Shown here one piece after another: positions 27,979-35,887 of a DNA stretch of 35,887 nt. The notes under the pieces were generated by a model. That model was not told the DNA's origin, did not search any database, and worked only from the letters and a program-made list of their open reading frames with translations. Origin of the DNA: Candidatus Desulfolinea nitratireducens. GTDB lineage: Bacteria > Chloroflexota > Anaerolineae > Anaerolineales > Villigracilaceae. A program made the translations under genes and the position numbers. Every line of letters begins with the position of its first letter. The stretch's first letter is position 1. The DNA lies in the NCBI GenBank assembly GCA_014382535.1, contig JACNJN010000114.1, positions 1 through 35,887 on the forward strand, written 5' to 3'.

Positions 27979-30213
27979 CTAGTCCTCAATTCTATTCTCA
28001 TCGGAGATATTTAATCGCACTTCCGCTTCATCAAGGCCAAATGTTTTTTTCATCTCCTCGAGGGCGGTTTTAACAACTGTGTCCATATCAAGGGTTTCGC
28101 GCAATCTGGAAGAAAATTGAGTGATAAGTTGATCGCGATATGCTTGTTCACGTGTTTCGTTCACAAGCCTGGAATTTTCGACTGCCAGCGCAACTTGATC
28201 GGCCACCTCCGAGGCAAGGGCCTGTTCTTTCTGTGTCCATTTTCTTGTACTTCTTTTCAACGATATATTCCCGATCTTTCTCCCACGAAGTATTATCGGT
28301 GAATCAGATAGCTCATCATCTTTTCCTATACTTTCGGACAACCCTTCTGATGCTAGAGGTTTAATTTCAAGGGGCGTATAAAGGAAACCATGAGATTTTT
28401 TCTCCAAATGCTCCCTCCAAACACTTCTTGTTTGCTCAGCTGCAAATGCCTCCAATTGGGCAATGTTCACCTGGGCTTCCTCACGTAAGCGTGCATTTTG
28501 AATTGCCAGAGCCACCTGATTTGCAAGTGTTAGCAATATCTCGACATCCTGTTGCGCAAAAGCCTGAGATTCTGTAGATTGGATATCCAAAATACCAATA
28601 ACATCCTCATTAATAAGCAATGGGAGGGCAATCTCTGAGCGAGTTTGTGGCAAATCAGGATTGTCAAAGAAAATTGCGTCTTTACCAACATCCAATGCAA
28701 TATGCGGACGGCGAGCCACGGCAGTCGTACCCACGATCCCCTCTCTGCCTACTCTGAGTTGGTGGCCCTTCTTCAACATTTGTTGTCCACCCTCAGATGA
28801 CGCTGCCTGCAATATGGCGTATTCCTTTTTATCGTCAAGGAGAAAAATGCCAGTGTGGTAGTAATTAAAGCGTTCAGTAATAAGATTCGCTACATTTGTC
28901 AGTAAAGTTCTAACATCCTGGATGGTGAGGGCATCTTGGGCAACTTGGGCCGCCGCTTGTAATTGTACGGCTCTATACTCAAGATCCTCAGTACGTTCTG
29001 ACACTCGTTGTTCCAGGCTGCCGACAAGATCTCGAAGTTGAGCGGTCATGGTATTGAAAGAGTTGGCAAGTGTAACCAACTCAGTACCACCAGTGATTTG
29101 CACTGACTGGGTCAAATCACCCTGCCCCAGCCTTTGAGCTGTATCACTGAGTTGGTTCAAAGGTCCAATGATGCGTCGCGCTAGCACGAACGCGGCCAAA
29201 GACCCTAGCCCCAGTGCCAAAGCTGAAACAACTATCAATGCCAACCTGCTCTGATCACTCACAGTTTGTAGCTGATCGCGAGCACGAGTAAAGCCAGCAT
29301 CACCTCCCCGGAGTATGTCGCTTGTGACTTGGTTGATATCCACCGTCACTTCTCTGAAAACAGCGGTGTTGATTTCGATATTTCCTTCTAAGGCTACTAA
29401 CTCTATTAGATGATCTTGATATATCCCGATTAAATCAAGTAGTTCTAAGACAGGTATCTGTACCGTTTCTTCTGGTGGATCGGATGCTGGGTCAGGAATT
29501 GCCACTATTTCTTCCGGGAGATCTACCTGAGAGCTGTTTTGTACCAGATCGGTAAACTCGAGTATCAACAATCGAAGGTTGTCATAATATTGCTGCTGTC
29601 CTGTGTTTAAATAGGATTGCTCATTGGCCCGAATTTTCAAAACCAGTTGATGGAACTCAGGATTTGGCAAAGGGGAAACGATGGCTTCAAGCTCGTTGAG
29701 CTTTGTGTTCAGCGTGTTCTCTTGTCCATCGGGGCGACTGCGCTCTTCGATATCGGTGACAACGGCTTGAAAAGCAGATTCGTAAGTATCAAGCAAAGGA
29801 ACCAAACTGGCAGTATCCTCCAGAATGAGCTGTAGTTCCGGATCGCCCGAATTTTGAACTAAACTGTCAATTTCGTTTAGCTTACTGCGGGCTTGCTCTA
29901 AGTGTAGTTCATTAGTTGATACGTATTTGTCCTGAGCCGTTTCAAACCCCAAGGAACGCCAGGAAGCCAGGAAGTTTGATTCGGCTTGGCGGGCTTGCAG
30001 GAACTCGGTCTTGATTTCCAGGCTCAGCTCACGAATTCGATTGGATTCATCAAGTGTAGTTTGAACACTCTTTTGCAAGCTCTGCAAACTCTGATAGCCA
30101 ATGAGAGCAATCACCAGAGCCAAAACCAATATCAACCCAAACCCAAACACGAGTTGGGATCGAATTGAGCCAATGATACGATTAGGCTTTGATGAGGGTT
30201 CAGGTGATGTCAT
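27979..30213 (-). CDS. HBM-like/HAMP/GAF receptor without output domain (receptor 3)
   Basis: The 744-residue protein has TM1 (about 20-40), a long helical extracytoplasmic domain of about 285 residues, TM2 (about 325-345), HAMP (346-400), a coiled coil with VSERT, GAF (about 430-575, FNYYHTGIFLL with His453, FDNPDLPQTRSE) and the half-GAF tail (SPIILRGRKIGNI, WTQKEQALA, VENSRLVNETREQAY). The helical input is too long for a single four-helix bundle and resembles the helical bimodular (HBM) type that binds organic acids in some chemoreceptors; this call is from length and helix pattern only. A Pro-rich insert splits it. The ATG has AAAGG 8 nt upstream. It follows the largest gap in the array (114 bp), which may hold an internal promoter. 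Confidence 0.87.
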   Translation of the reverse strand: MTSPEPSSKPNRIIGSIRSQLVFGFGLILVLALVIALIGYQSLQSLQKSVQTTLDESNRIRELSLEIKTEFLQARQAESNFLASWRSLGFETAQDKYVSTNELHLEQARSKLNEIDSLVQNSGDPELQLILEDTASLVPLLDTYESAFQAVVTDIEERSRPDGQENTLNTKLNELEAIVSPLPNPEFHQLVLKIRANEQSYLNTGQQQYYDNLRLLILEFTDLVQNSSQVDLPEEIVAIPDPASDPPEETVQIPVLELLDLIGIYQDHLIELVALEGNIEINTAVFREVTVDINQVTSDILRGGDAGFTRARDQLQTVSDQSRLALIVVSALALGLGSLAAFVLARRIIGPLNQLSDTAQRLGQGDLTQSVQITGGTELVTLANSFNTMTAQLRDLVGSLEQRVSERTEDLEYRAVQLQAAAQVAQDALTIQDVRTLLTNVANLITERFNYYHTGIFLLDDKKEYAILQAASSEGGQQMLKKGHQLRVGREGIVGTTAVARRPHIALDVGKDAIFFDNPDLPQTRSEIALPLLINEDVIGILDIQSTESQAFAQQDVEILLTLANQVALAIQNARLREEAQVNIAQLEAFAAEQTRSVWREHLEKKSHGFLYTPLEIKPLASEGLSESIGKDDELSDSPIILRGRKIGNISLKRSTRKWTQKEQALASEVADQVALAVENSRLVNETREQAYRDQLITQFSSRLRETLDMDTVVKTALEEMKKTFGLDEAEVRLNISDENRIED

Positions 30214-30327
30214 AGATCAAGCCTTTCGGGAAAATTTTGTGAACAAACCAGAAGATTTGTGGGAATACAATTCCATGTCAATAGGGTTTTGCTTTGCGCC
30301 ATGGAATTTATTTTCAAAATTGAAATA
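30214..30327 (-). promoter_or_regulatory. Candidate internal promoter/operator in the receptor array
   Basis: This 114-bp gap is the largest inside the minus-strand unit. On the minus strand it contains a consensus-like TTGACA (plus 30276-30281). Just downstream is the 13-bp palindrome GGAAT-TGT-ATTCC (30262-30274), and a 9-bp inverted repeat AATTCCATG/CATGGAATT (30269-30277 and 30300-30308) overlaps it. The -10 position 17-18 nt further on (AAATCT/AATCTT) is poor. The palindrome sits where a repressor or activator would bind between the two promoter elements. The support is only from sequence pattern. Confidence 0.3.
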
Positions 30328-32259
30328 TTAATCCGCATCAGATTCGTCCAGAATATTTAGTTCTATCGTAGCTTCGGACGCGCCGAGGGCGCCTCCAAGT
30401 TCCTTGAGCGCTGTTTTTAAAATTCCGTCTGTGGTATTGGATGACCATATTTTGCTGGTAATCTCTGCGACGAGCCGTTCTTGCAAGGCGACTTGTTGGC
30501 TTTCTTCAAGAAGCCGGGCATTTTCAAGTGCAAGAGCTGTTTGTGTAGCAACCGCTTCAACCCAGCCTCGATCTTCTGTGGTCCAGTCTGATGCCCCATC
30601 AAGGGTGATTTCTCCAATGATCTGATCCCTTAAGGCCAATGGAATATTAAGCAAAAATTCATCTGATAGTGGCTTCTCCCCAGCTGAAAATTCAAGGTTA
30701 GCATGAGTATCCATTGCTCCAGACCAGGCATCAGATAGCTGTATTTGCTGGCTTGTACGAATTTCTTTCAAAGCTTGCTGTGCTTCCTGAAATAAACGTC
30801 CATTTTCGAGAGCAATAGCTACTTGATTTACCATGCCCTGTAATGTTTCAATATTCTCTTCATCAAAAGCATTTTCTTTTGTCGACTGTGCATCAAGCGC
30901 ACCTAGAACATTCCCGCCAACAATGAGAGGAAGGGCGATCTCAGAGCGGGTGTTTGGGAGCAGGGGATTATCAAAGCGGACGGCTTCGCGTCCAACATCA
31001 TGTGCGATTCGAGCCTCTCTCAAGTTAATCGCAGATCCCACCATGTTGTTACCCGCTATGGGTAGTCGATGTTTTTTTGCTTGCAGCTCTTTCCCGGCTT
31101 CACCTGTTGCACTTCTTAACTCTGCCCAGCGTCCATCCGGAGAGACAATAAAAATGGCAGCGTAATAATAGCCCAGCCTTTCTGTAATAAGATTGACAAA
31201 TTTTTCAATCAGCTCTTCGGGATTAAGAATTGAACTGACTGCTCGTCCCACTTCCGATGTGGCTTTAAGTTGTTCTGTACGCTCCATGATTTGCTTTTCA
31301 AGATTGCCCTGCAATTTATCAAGACGGGAAACCATGTGGTTGAAATATACCGCTAATTCTCCCACCTCGTCAGTTGCAGTCACCCTAGCTCTTTGAGTAA
31401 GATCCCCCGCTTCGATTTTCTTAAAAGTATTAATGAGTTGCTGAAGAGGGGAAGATACTGAGGTGGCAAATAAAGCTGAAAGGATGATGCCAAAAATAAT
31501 CGTTAAAAATGCAACAACCAGAGATTGAATTTGCATTGTTTGCAAAACGGAAGGATCGCCTGTTTCCAGAGCTTTGACTGTCTGATGATAACCAATGGGA
31601 GCAACAAGGAGAATACTTGTTAATACCAACGCGAGGGATATGCTTTGTAATTTGACAGATATATTTATGCCTTTAGCACCAGCAATACCCTCTGTAAAAC
31701 CTTTGGGTAGCAATACTTCCCGCGCTGGAACCAGAAGTAGATCGAGCAGTAGTAACGAAAGGGAAGAGCTTCCCAAAATTGCTGCAAATGCTCCCAACAA
31801 TGTGTAGATGATTTGATTTGTGCTAACTTCCAAAACAAATGCCTGATATAAGAGCATCGGTATCATTGTGGCCGCGAGTCCCCCGACAAATAGAAATAGG
31901 CTAAAACGCCACCCAAGCGAGGTTATTTGATGCCAGGCGGTAAGATCATCCTGTGAGTCACTTGAAAAACTTATTCCAGATCTCCATGAATTTAGTTTTT
32001 TGCGCACATCACTATATAAAACAAAGATAACGGCAAAAACAATAATATTGGCAATCAGAAGCCCAAGTAGGGCAAATTTTGCCAAGGCTGCTAGCTCATC
32101 TGTTGTAAACTCCGCATTTACTTGAATCGAATATTCTGCTGCAATCGTACTAATGCTTGAGAAAATTTGGGTAAATAATACTGCAATAACCAGATATAAC
32201 CCACCCGTGCGACGCAGTATTTTATGGAGAACTGTGGTTTTTTCTACTGGATTATTCAT
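30328..32259 (-). CDS. 6-TM/HAMP/GAF receptor without output domain (receptor 2)
   Basis: With ATG at 32259 the protein has 643 residues. Six hydrophobic helices lie at about 20-42, 61-82, 117-140, 148-172, 203-223 and 245-266, followed by HAMP (266-318), a coiled coil, GAF (about 345-490, LGYYYAAIF and RIAHDVGREAVRFDNPLLP) and the half-GAF tail (IPLALRDQIIGEI, WTTEDRGWV, LENARLLEESQQVAL). This 6-TM plus HAMP layout is like that of some membrane adenylate cyclases, but no cyclase follows. The start is ATG at 32259, with GAGGG 5-6 nt upstream and an 8-bp overlap with the previous gene. The longer possible start (GTG at 32292) would overlap by 41 bp and is less likely. Confidence 0.87.
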   Translation of the reverse strand: MNNPVEKTTVLHKILRRTGGLYLVIAVLFTQIFSSISTIAAEYSIQVNAEFTTDELAALAKFALLGLLIANIIVFAVIFVLYSDVRKKLNSWRSGISFSSDSQDDLTAWHQITSLGWRFSLFLFVGGLAATMIPMLLYQAFVLEVSTNQIIYTLLGAFAAILGSSSLSLLLLDLLLVPAREVLLPKGFTEGIAGAKGINISVKLQSISLALVLTSILLVAPIGYHQTVKALETGDPSVLQTMQIQSLVVAFLTIIFGIILSALFATSVSSPLQQLINTFKKIEAGDLTQRARVTATDEVGELAVYFNHMVSRLDKLQGNLEKQIMERTEQLKATSEVGRAVSSILNPEELIEKFVNLITERLGYYYAAIFIVSPDGRWAELRSATGEAGKELQAKKHRLPIAGNNMVGSAINLREARIAHDVGREAVRFDNPLLPNTRSEIALPLIVGGNVLGALDAQSTKENAFDEENIETLQGMVNQVAIALENGRLFQEAQQALKEIRTSQQIQLSDAWSGAMDTHANLEFSAGEKPLSDEFLLNIPLALRDQIIGEITLDGASDWTTEDRGWVEAVATQTALALENARLLEESQQVALQERLVAEITSKIWSSNTTDGILKTALKELGGALGASEATIELNILDESDAD

Positions 32260-35200
32260 TCGTACCCTCAGTTTCGGAGTTATGTTCAACACCTACTTTA
32301 ACCTGGGTGTGTTGTGCGCCAATTGCTTTGTTCAATTCAGTTGCTGTGGTTGACAGAATGGTTTGAACATTTGTTGAGCTGCGAATTTTACTCGTAATAT
32401 CATGAAGCGTTCGGTCACGTTCGGCTCTCCGGCGAACCTGCTGAAGCAACCGGGCATTTGCAATAATGGCAGCAAGACTACCGGCGAGAGTTCCGAGCAT
32501 TTCTTCATCATGCTCATCATAGGCGGCTTCCTGTTCGCTCTCGACATTTAGAACTCCCAGGAGTTCACTCCTGAAAATTAGGGGAATTGCTAATTCAGAG
32601 CGTGTATTAGCGCTAACGGCGAAATAGCGTGAATCGGTTGGTGCATCATCAATCCGCAACAGTTTTTTATTTCTTGCCACCCAACCCGTGATGCCACTTC
32701 CAAAGGGAATATTAATCTCTGCAATATCCTCTTCAGAGTATCCGATAGCCGCGCCGACGGTCAACTTCTCTTGTTTGTTATTTGCGAGGAGGATGGCTAC
32801 GCGGTCACCACCTAATGTGACCTGTAGACCCTGCACTGCACCATTTAGAGCCTCTTCAAGTGTTGTTCCGGATGCAGCGGAGGTAGTGATATGATGGATA
32901 AGGCGGTGTTGAGATAGATGCTCTTGGGTTTCTGCAAATAGCTCTGTATTATTAATACCAACAGCCAATTGATCAGCGATAATATTGAGAGTTTGTATAA
33001 TCTCTTGGGAAAATGCGTATGGTTCATTACTGTGCACATCCAATACGCCGAGAATTCGCTCGCCAATTTTGAGCGGAATGGCTGTTTCCGCACGGGTATT
33101 TGGTAATAAGGGGTTTTCCTGATAAGTAGGGTCTGTTTCTGTGTTATCGATAGTCAGCGCCTCTCCGTGCCCAGAGACATATCCAACGGGAGAATTTGAG
33201 CCAACACCCAGCCTGAAACCGTTCCGCTTAAGTTGGGCTCCGGCTTCACCTGTTGCCTCGCGAATTACCGCGTAATGCTGCAAATGGTCGACAAGAAATA
33301 TTGCTGCATGGTAAAAACTAAAGCGTTCCTGGATCATGGTGACAGCATTATTGAGCAACTCATCCAAATTGAGAGAGCCACTTATATCACGAGCGATCTC
33401 AGCTGCGCTTTCCAATTGGATGGCTCTTTTATGGCTTTCCTCCAGAAGTTGAATATTGTAGATTGCTCCAGATACCTGGGCGGTTAGGGATTTGAGAAAA
33501 CGGAGAGAATTCTCATCAAAACTGTTTTCATTTTCGAAATCCTGAACAATTATGGCTCCGATTACCTTTTCACTAACCAGGAGTGGACAGCCAAGCCAGG
33601 ATTTTGGTGGTTTGTCGTCAAGAACTGCACCTAAAGCGGCAGAACGCATTTTGGTTTCTTCAACAATCATAAGGGGTTGTGCTGTGCGGATAATAACGGA
33701 TGTTAGACCCTCGCCCAGCGAGAAAGAGGGGACACTGGATACTGTTCCTGCTTCATAGTTATAGGGGATATTTATGGTGCTGCTAACCTCGTCATACAGG
33801 GCGACGGCGAATGGATAATCTCCCAAGACTTGGCGTGATTGTTCATGCAACGATGGATATAGAGAGTTTAGATCCTTTGCAGCTATGACAGCCTGACTTG
33901 TTAGGGAGATCGCTTCGAGCTCAGTCAGGCGTCTGTCTGTCAATTCTGTTGCCTTAATTTTATCAAGTGTAATGGCAATCATTTCGATAAAGTTTGTATA
34001 AGGCTGTACCGCCGTTTCGGTCAGGTAATCTTTTTGGCGGGAGCCGATCATGATTAGCGCAGTAAATTTTCCACCCTGGGTCAGGGGTAAAAGCGATATT
34101 GCCTGACAGCCAAATTTGCGAGGAATACTGATAAATTCCTTTGGCAAAGTTGTAGGAGACCCTAAATCAATAATTAGGTCTTCTTTATCTTTAATGCGTT
34201 CTGTGAGCTCACTGGGCTGGATATCTATATACTCAGGCAGGGCAGCTAAAGTAATAATTTGATCAGGGTCTGATGCAGAGAAAATGCCCAATCCTTTGCC
34301 TTTAGGCGTAAAAATAGCGGAAATGAAGGGAGAATTTTGTAAAATTCGGCCAGTTAATTTAAAAGTACCTTCTATCGTATTCTCTTGAGCAATATCTCTG
34401 CTGGCCCGATAAAGCCTGTCAAGTTCATAGATGTTGACATCAGAAGATTTGAAAAGGCCAACATTTTGAATTGCGGTAGCTATTTGATTGGAGAGCGTTA
34501 CAAGGATCTCAATAGTAGCATCGTCGAAGGCTTCGGGATGGGTGCTTTGGACATCCAAAACACCGAGAACTGTATCTCCGATAGCAATTGGGATGCCTGC
34601 TTCTGCGCGAGTTTCAGGAAGAAGATCGTTCCTAAAATGAACAGGGTCATCTCCAACATCAGAGGCGGCCCGCGGCTGATTGTTTTTTGTCACCCATCCT
34701 ACAATGGATGCAGATCCGACATCCAGGCGATGTCCCCGCTCCAGCATTTGTTGTGCCGAAGGACCATAGGCTGATTTGAGGATAGCAGTCGTTCCGGAGC
34801 GCTCTACCATGAAAATGCCTGCGTGGTAGTATCCAAAGCGTTCAACAATCAGGCGAGTTGTTTTACCGAAGAGTTCGTCCAAATTGAAGGTTGAAGCAAT
34901 ACTCTGGGCAACCTCAGAAGCCGTGCGGATGTATTCGGTGCGTTCTTCAACTTGAGATTGAAGTGACTGGTATAACGTGCTTAAATCATCGGCCATCTGG
35001 TTAAATGAATAAGCTAATTCTCCAATCTCATCATTGCGTTTTACAAAGAAGCGTGCCAGCCAATCTCCTTCAGAAAATTTACGAGCAGTTTCAGATAGAT
35101 CTTGTATAGGTTGTACAATCCGACTGCTAGCGACCCAAAGAACTACTCCCATTGCAATGAGTGTGATCATAAATAAGATGATAAAGAAGGGGACCAGGTT

Positions 35201-35887
35201 ATCTATTTGTCCGAAAGCGATTTCATTAGGTATTTCAAGGACAACCTGGCTATGAACTGATGTAATTTGGTGAGATTGTGCAACAACCGGTATCTCCAAG
35301 TTATTTTCGAAATCTAAAGAGTGGAAGATTTCTTCTGCCTCCTCAAGAGGAGGCTGTTCCAAAAAACTACTGAATACATTTTGCTGCTCCTGCGAGGGAT
35401 CAAAGGCTACCAATTGTTTTGTATATGGGTCTATCCCAATATAAACACCATTGGAAGAAATGATATATGCGCTTGTACTGGGGTTGAATAAAGTGGTCTC
35501 ATTGAGAAAGTCTTTTATTGCATCCTTTCCGGTCAGCCCAACTAAAATACCTAGATCTTCCCCTGTTTTTGCTTTTAGGGGTTTGGTTGTAAAGATATAA
35601 AATTCATTAGGAAAGAGTGGGGAGAGACCGTAAAGCCCAACAGAGTCTGCTTCTCCGGTAATTTGAGGGTAGTAGGGAGATTCTGCCAATGAAACTCCGT
35701 GCCAGGCATAATTTGTAGAAGCGTAAATTACGCCTTCAGGATTCATTATAAAGAAAGAGTGAAAAAGAGGTTGCCCTTCGGGGCGGTTTACGATATCGAA
35801 TTCTTCCAGTAATTGTTTGCGATAAATACTCGAATCGTTTCTTATAAGATTTTCTGCTGCTTCCTGAAAGCCAGGGCGACGACCGAT
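32252..35887 (-). CDS. dCache/HAMP/multi-GAF receptor, 5' end outside window (receptor 1)
   Basis: At least 1211 residues are visible. The frame stays open to the right edge, with 47 codons upstream of the internal ATG at 35746, so the true start lies outside the window and that ATG falls inside the sensor domain. A Cache-like extracytoplasmic sensor (visible part to about 230) is followed by TM (about 232-253), HAMP (about 254-305), a coiled coil, and about five GAF or GAF-like domains: FGYYHAGIF, a weak one, one with YPFAVALYD, FSFYHAAIF, and one with GDRVAILL. The usual tail helix follows (NARLLQQVRRRAERDR). Here the last GAF is full length, unlike the half-GAF of the siblings. No kinase or other output domain is present. 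It overlaps the next receptor by 8 bp. Confidence 0.85.
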   Translation of the reverse strand: MGRRPGFQEAAENLIRNDSSIYRKQLLEEFDIVNRPEGQPLFHSFFIMNPEGVIYASTNYAWHGVSLAESPYYPQITGEADSVGLYGLSPLFPNEFYIFTTKPLKAKTGEDLGILVGLTGKDAIKDFLNETTLFNPSTSAYIISSNGVYIGIDPYTKQLVAFDPSQEQQNVFSSFLEQPPLEEAEEIFHSLDFENNLEIPVVAQSHQITSVHSQVVLEIPNEIAFGQIDNLVPFFIILFMITLIAMGVVLWVASSRIVQPIQDLSETARKFSEGDWLARFFVKRNDEIGELAYSFNQMADDLSTLYQSLQSQVEERTEYIRTASEVAQSIASTFNLDELFGKTTRLIVERFGYYHAGIFMVERSGTTAILKSAYGPSAQQMLERGHRLDVGSASIVGWVTKNNQPRAASDVGDDPVHFRNDLLPETRAEAGIPIAIGDTVLGVLDVQSTHPEAFDDATIEILVTLSNQIATAIQNVGLFKSSDVNIYELDRLYRASRDIAQENTIEGTFKLTGRILQNSPFISAIFTPKGKGLGIFSASDPDQIITLAALPEYIDIQPSELTERIKDKEDLIIDLGSPTTLPKEFISIPRKFGCQAISLLPLTQGGKFTALIMIGSRQKDYLTETAVQPYTNFIEMIAITLDKIKATELTDRRLTELEAISLTSQAVIAAKDLNSLYPSLHEQSRQVLGDYPFAVALYDEVSSTINIPYNYEAGTVSSVPSFSLGEGLTSVIIRTAQPLMIVEETKMRSAALGAVLDDKPPKSWLGCPLLVSEKVIGAIIVQDFENENSFDENSLRFLKSLTAQVSGAIYNIQLLEESHKRAIQLESAAEIARDISGSLNLDELLNNAVTMIQERFSFYHAAIFLVDHLQHYAVIREATGEAGAQLKRNGFRLGVGSNSPVGYVSGHGEALTIDNTETDPTYQENPLLPNTRAETAIPLKIGERILGVLDVHSNEPYAFSQEIIQTLNIIADQLAVGINNTELFAETQEHLSQHRLIHHITTSAASGTTLEEALNGAVQGLQVTLGGDRVAILLANNKQEKLTVGAAIGYSEEDIAEINIPFGSGITGWVARNKKLLRIDDAPTDSRYFAVSANTRSELAIPLIFRSELLGVLNVESEQEAAYDEHDEEMLGTLAGSLAAIIANARLLQQVRRRAERDRTLHDITSKIRSSTNVQTILSTTATELNKAIGAQHTQVKVGVEHNSETEGTNE

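Noticed and set aside
30269-30308. 9-bp inverted repeat AATTCCATG/CATGGAATT as a terminator
   Set aside because: The loop is 22 nt, the stem is AT-rich and no T run follows in the direction of transcription.
35744-35746. ATG at 35746 as the start of receptor 1
   Set aside because: The frame stays open for 47 more codons to the window edge and that upstream peptide reads as part of the sensor domain; the ATG falls within the Cache fold.
12441-35887. Reading the receptors as chemotaxis MCPs
   Set aside because: Cache, four-helix and HAMP input halves are present, but the long MCP signalling hairpin is absent from all and no cheA, cheW, cheB or cheR gene is in the window.
12441-35887. Reading the receptors as histidine kinases, cyclases or diguanylate cyclases
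   Set aside because: No H-box, N-box, G-box, GGDEF, EAL or cyclase motif is found after the GAF; all stop after the half-GAF helix or, in receptor 1, after a full GAF and the same helix.
1-35887. tRNA/rRNA genes, CRISPR arrays, insertion sequences, prophage genes
   Set aside because: None seen by reading; almost all DNA is accounted for by the listed genes, and no transposase, integrase or regularly spaced repeat is present.

Overview
The window looks like chromosomal DNA from a Chloroflexota bacterium, most likely class Anaerolineae. This rests on the very high density of multi-GAF sensory proteins, the moderate AT bias and the AGGAG/GGAGA-type ribosome binding sites. There is no rRNA or marker gene to prove it. 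The DNA is almost wholly coding: 17 genes, no tRNA/rRNA, CRISPR array or insertion sequence seen, and no gene-free stretch above 140 bp.

Region 1 (140-4799, + strand) is a tightly coupled three-gene two-component operon. It encodes a soluble triple-GAF histidine kinase, a REC-GAF-histidine kinase and a PhoB/OmpR-type response regulator. The genes overlap by 4 and 1 bp.

Region 2 (4803-35887, - strand, read right to left) is one continuous unit of 14 genes that meets region 1 tail to tail across 3 bp. From upstream (right) to downstream (left) it holds five receptors, a pentaheme cytochrome c lipoprotein (placed among them), five more receptors, a ParA-type ATPase, a 1395-residue soluble hybrid histidine kinase (half-GAF, four GAFs, HisKA, HATPase, two REC), a threonine synthase-like PLP enzyme fused to a C-terminal REC domain, and an EamA/DMT exporter. 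The most upstream receptor runs off the right edge. All ten receptors are transmembrane paralogues.

The ten receptors differ at the N-terminus: dCache, four-helix bundle, HBM-like, diheme c, and several 6-TM types. Nine of them share one GAF type, and all end in a similar GAF-like tail. None has a kinase, cyclase, GGDEF/EAL or MCP output domain. The only visible kinase in region 2 is the soluble hybrid kinase, whose N-terminal half-GAF resembles the receptors' C-terminal half-GAF. Its extreme N-terminus resembles the ParA-stimulating peptide of ParB, and its gene overlaps parA.

My working hypothesis (inference) is a multi-input sensory array: many output-less receptors feed one cytosolic multi-GAF kinase, which ParA positions, and the kinase passes phosphate to a REC-controlled threonine synthase-like enzyme with a linked exporter. 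I know of no described system with this layout.
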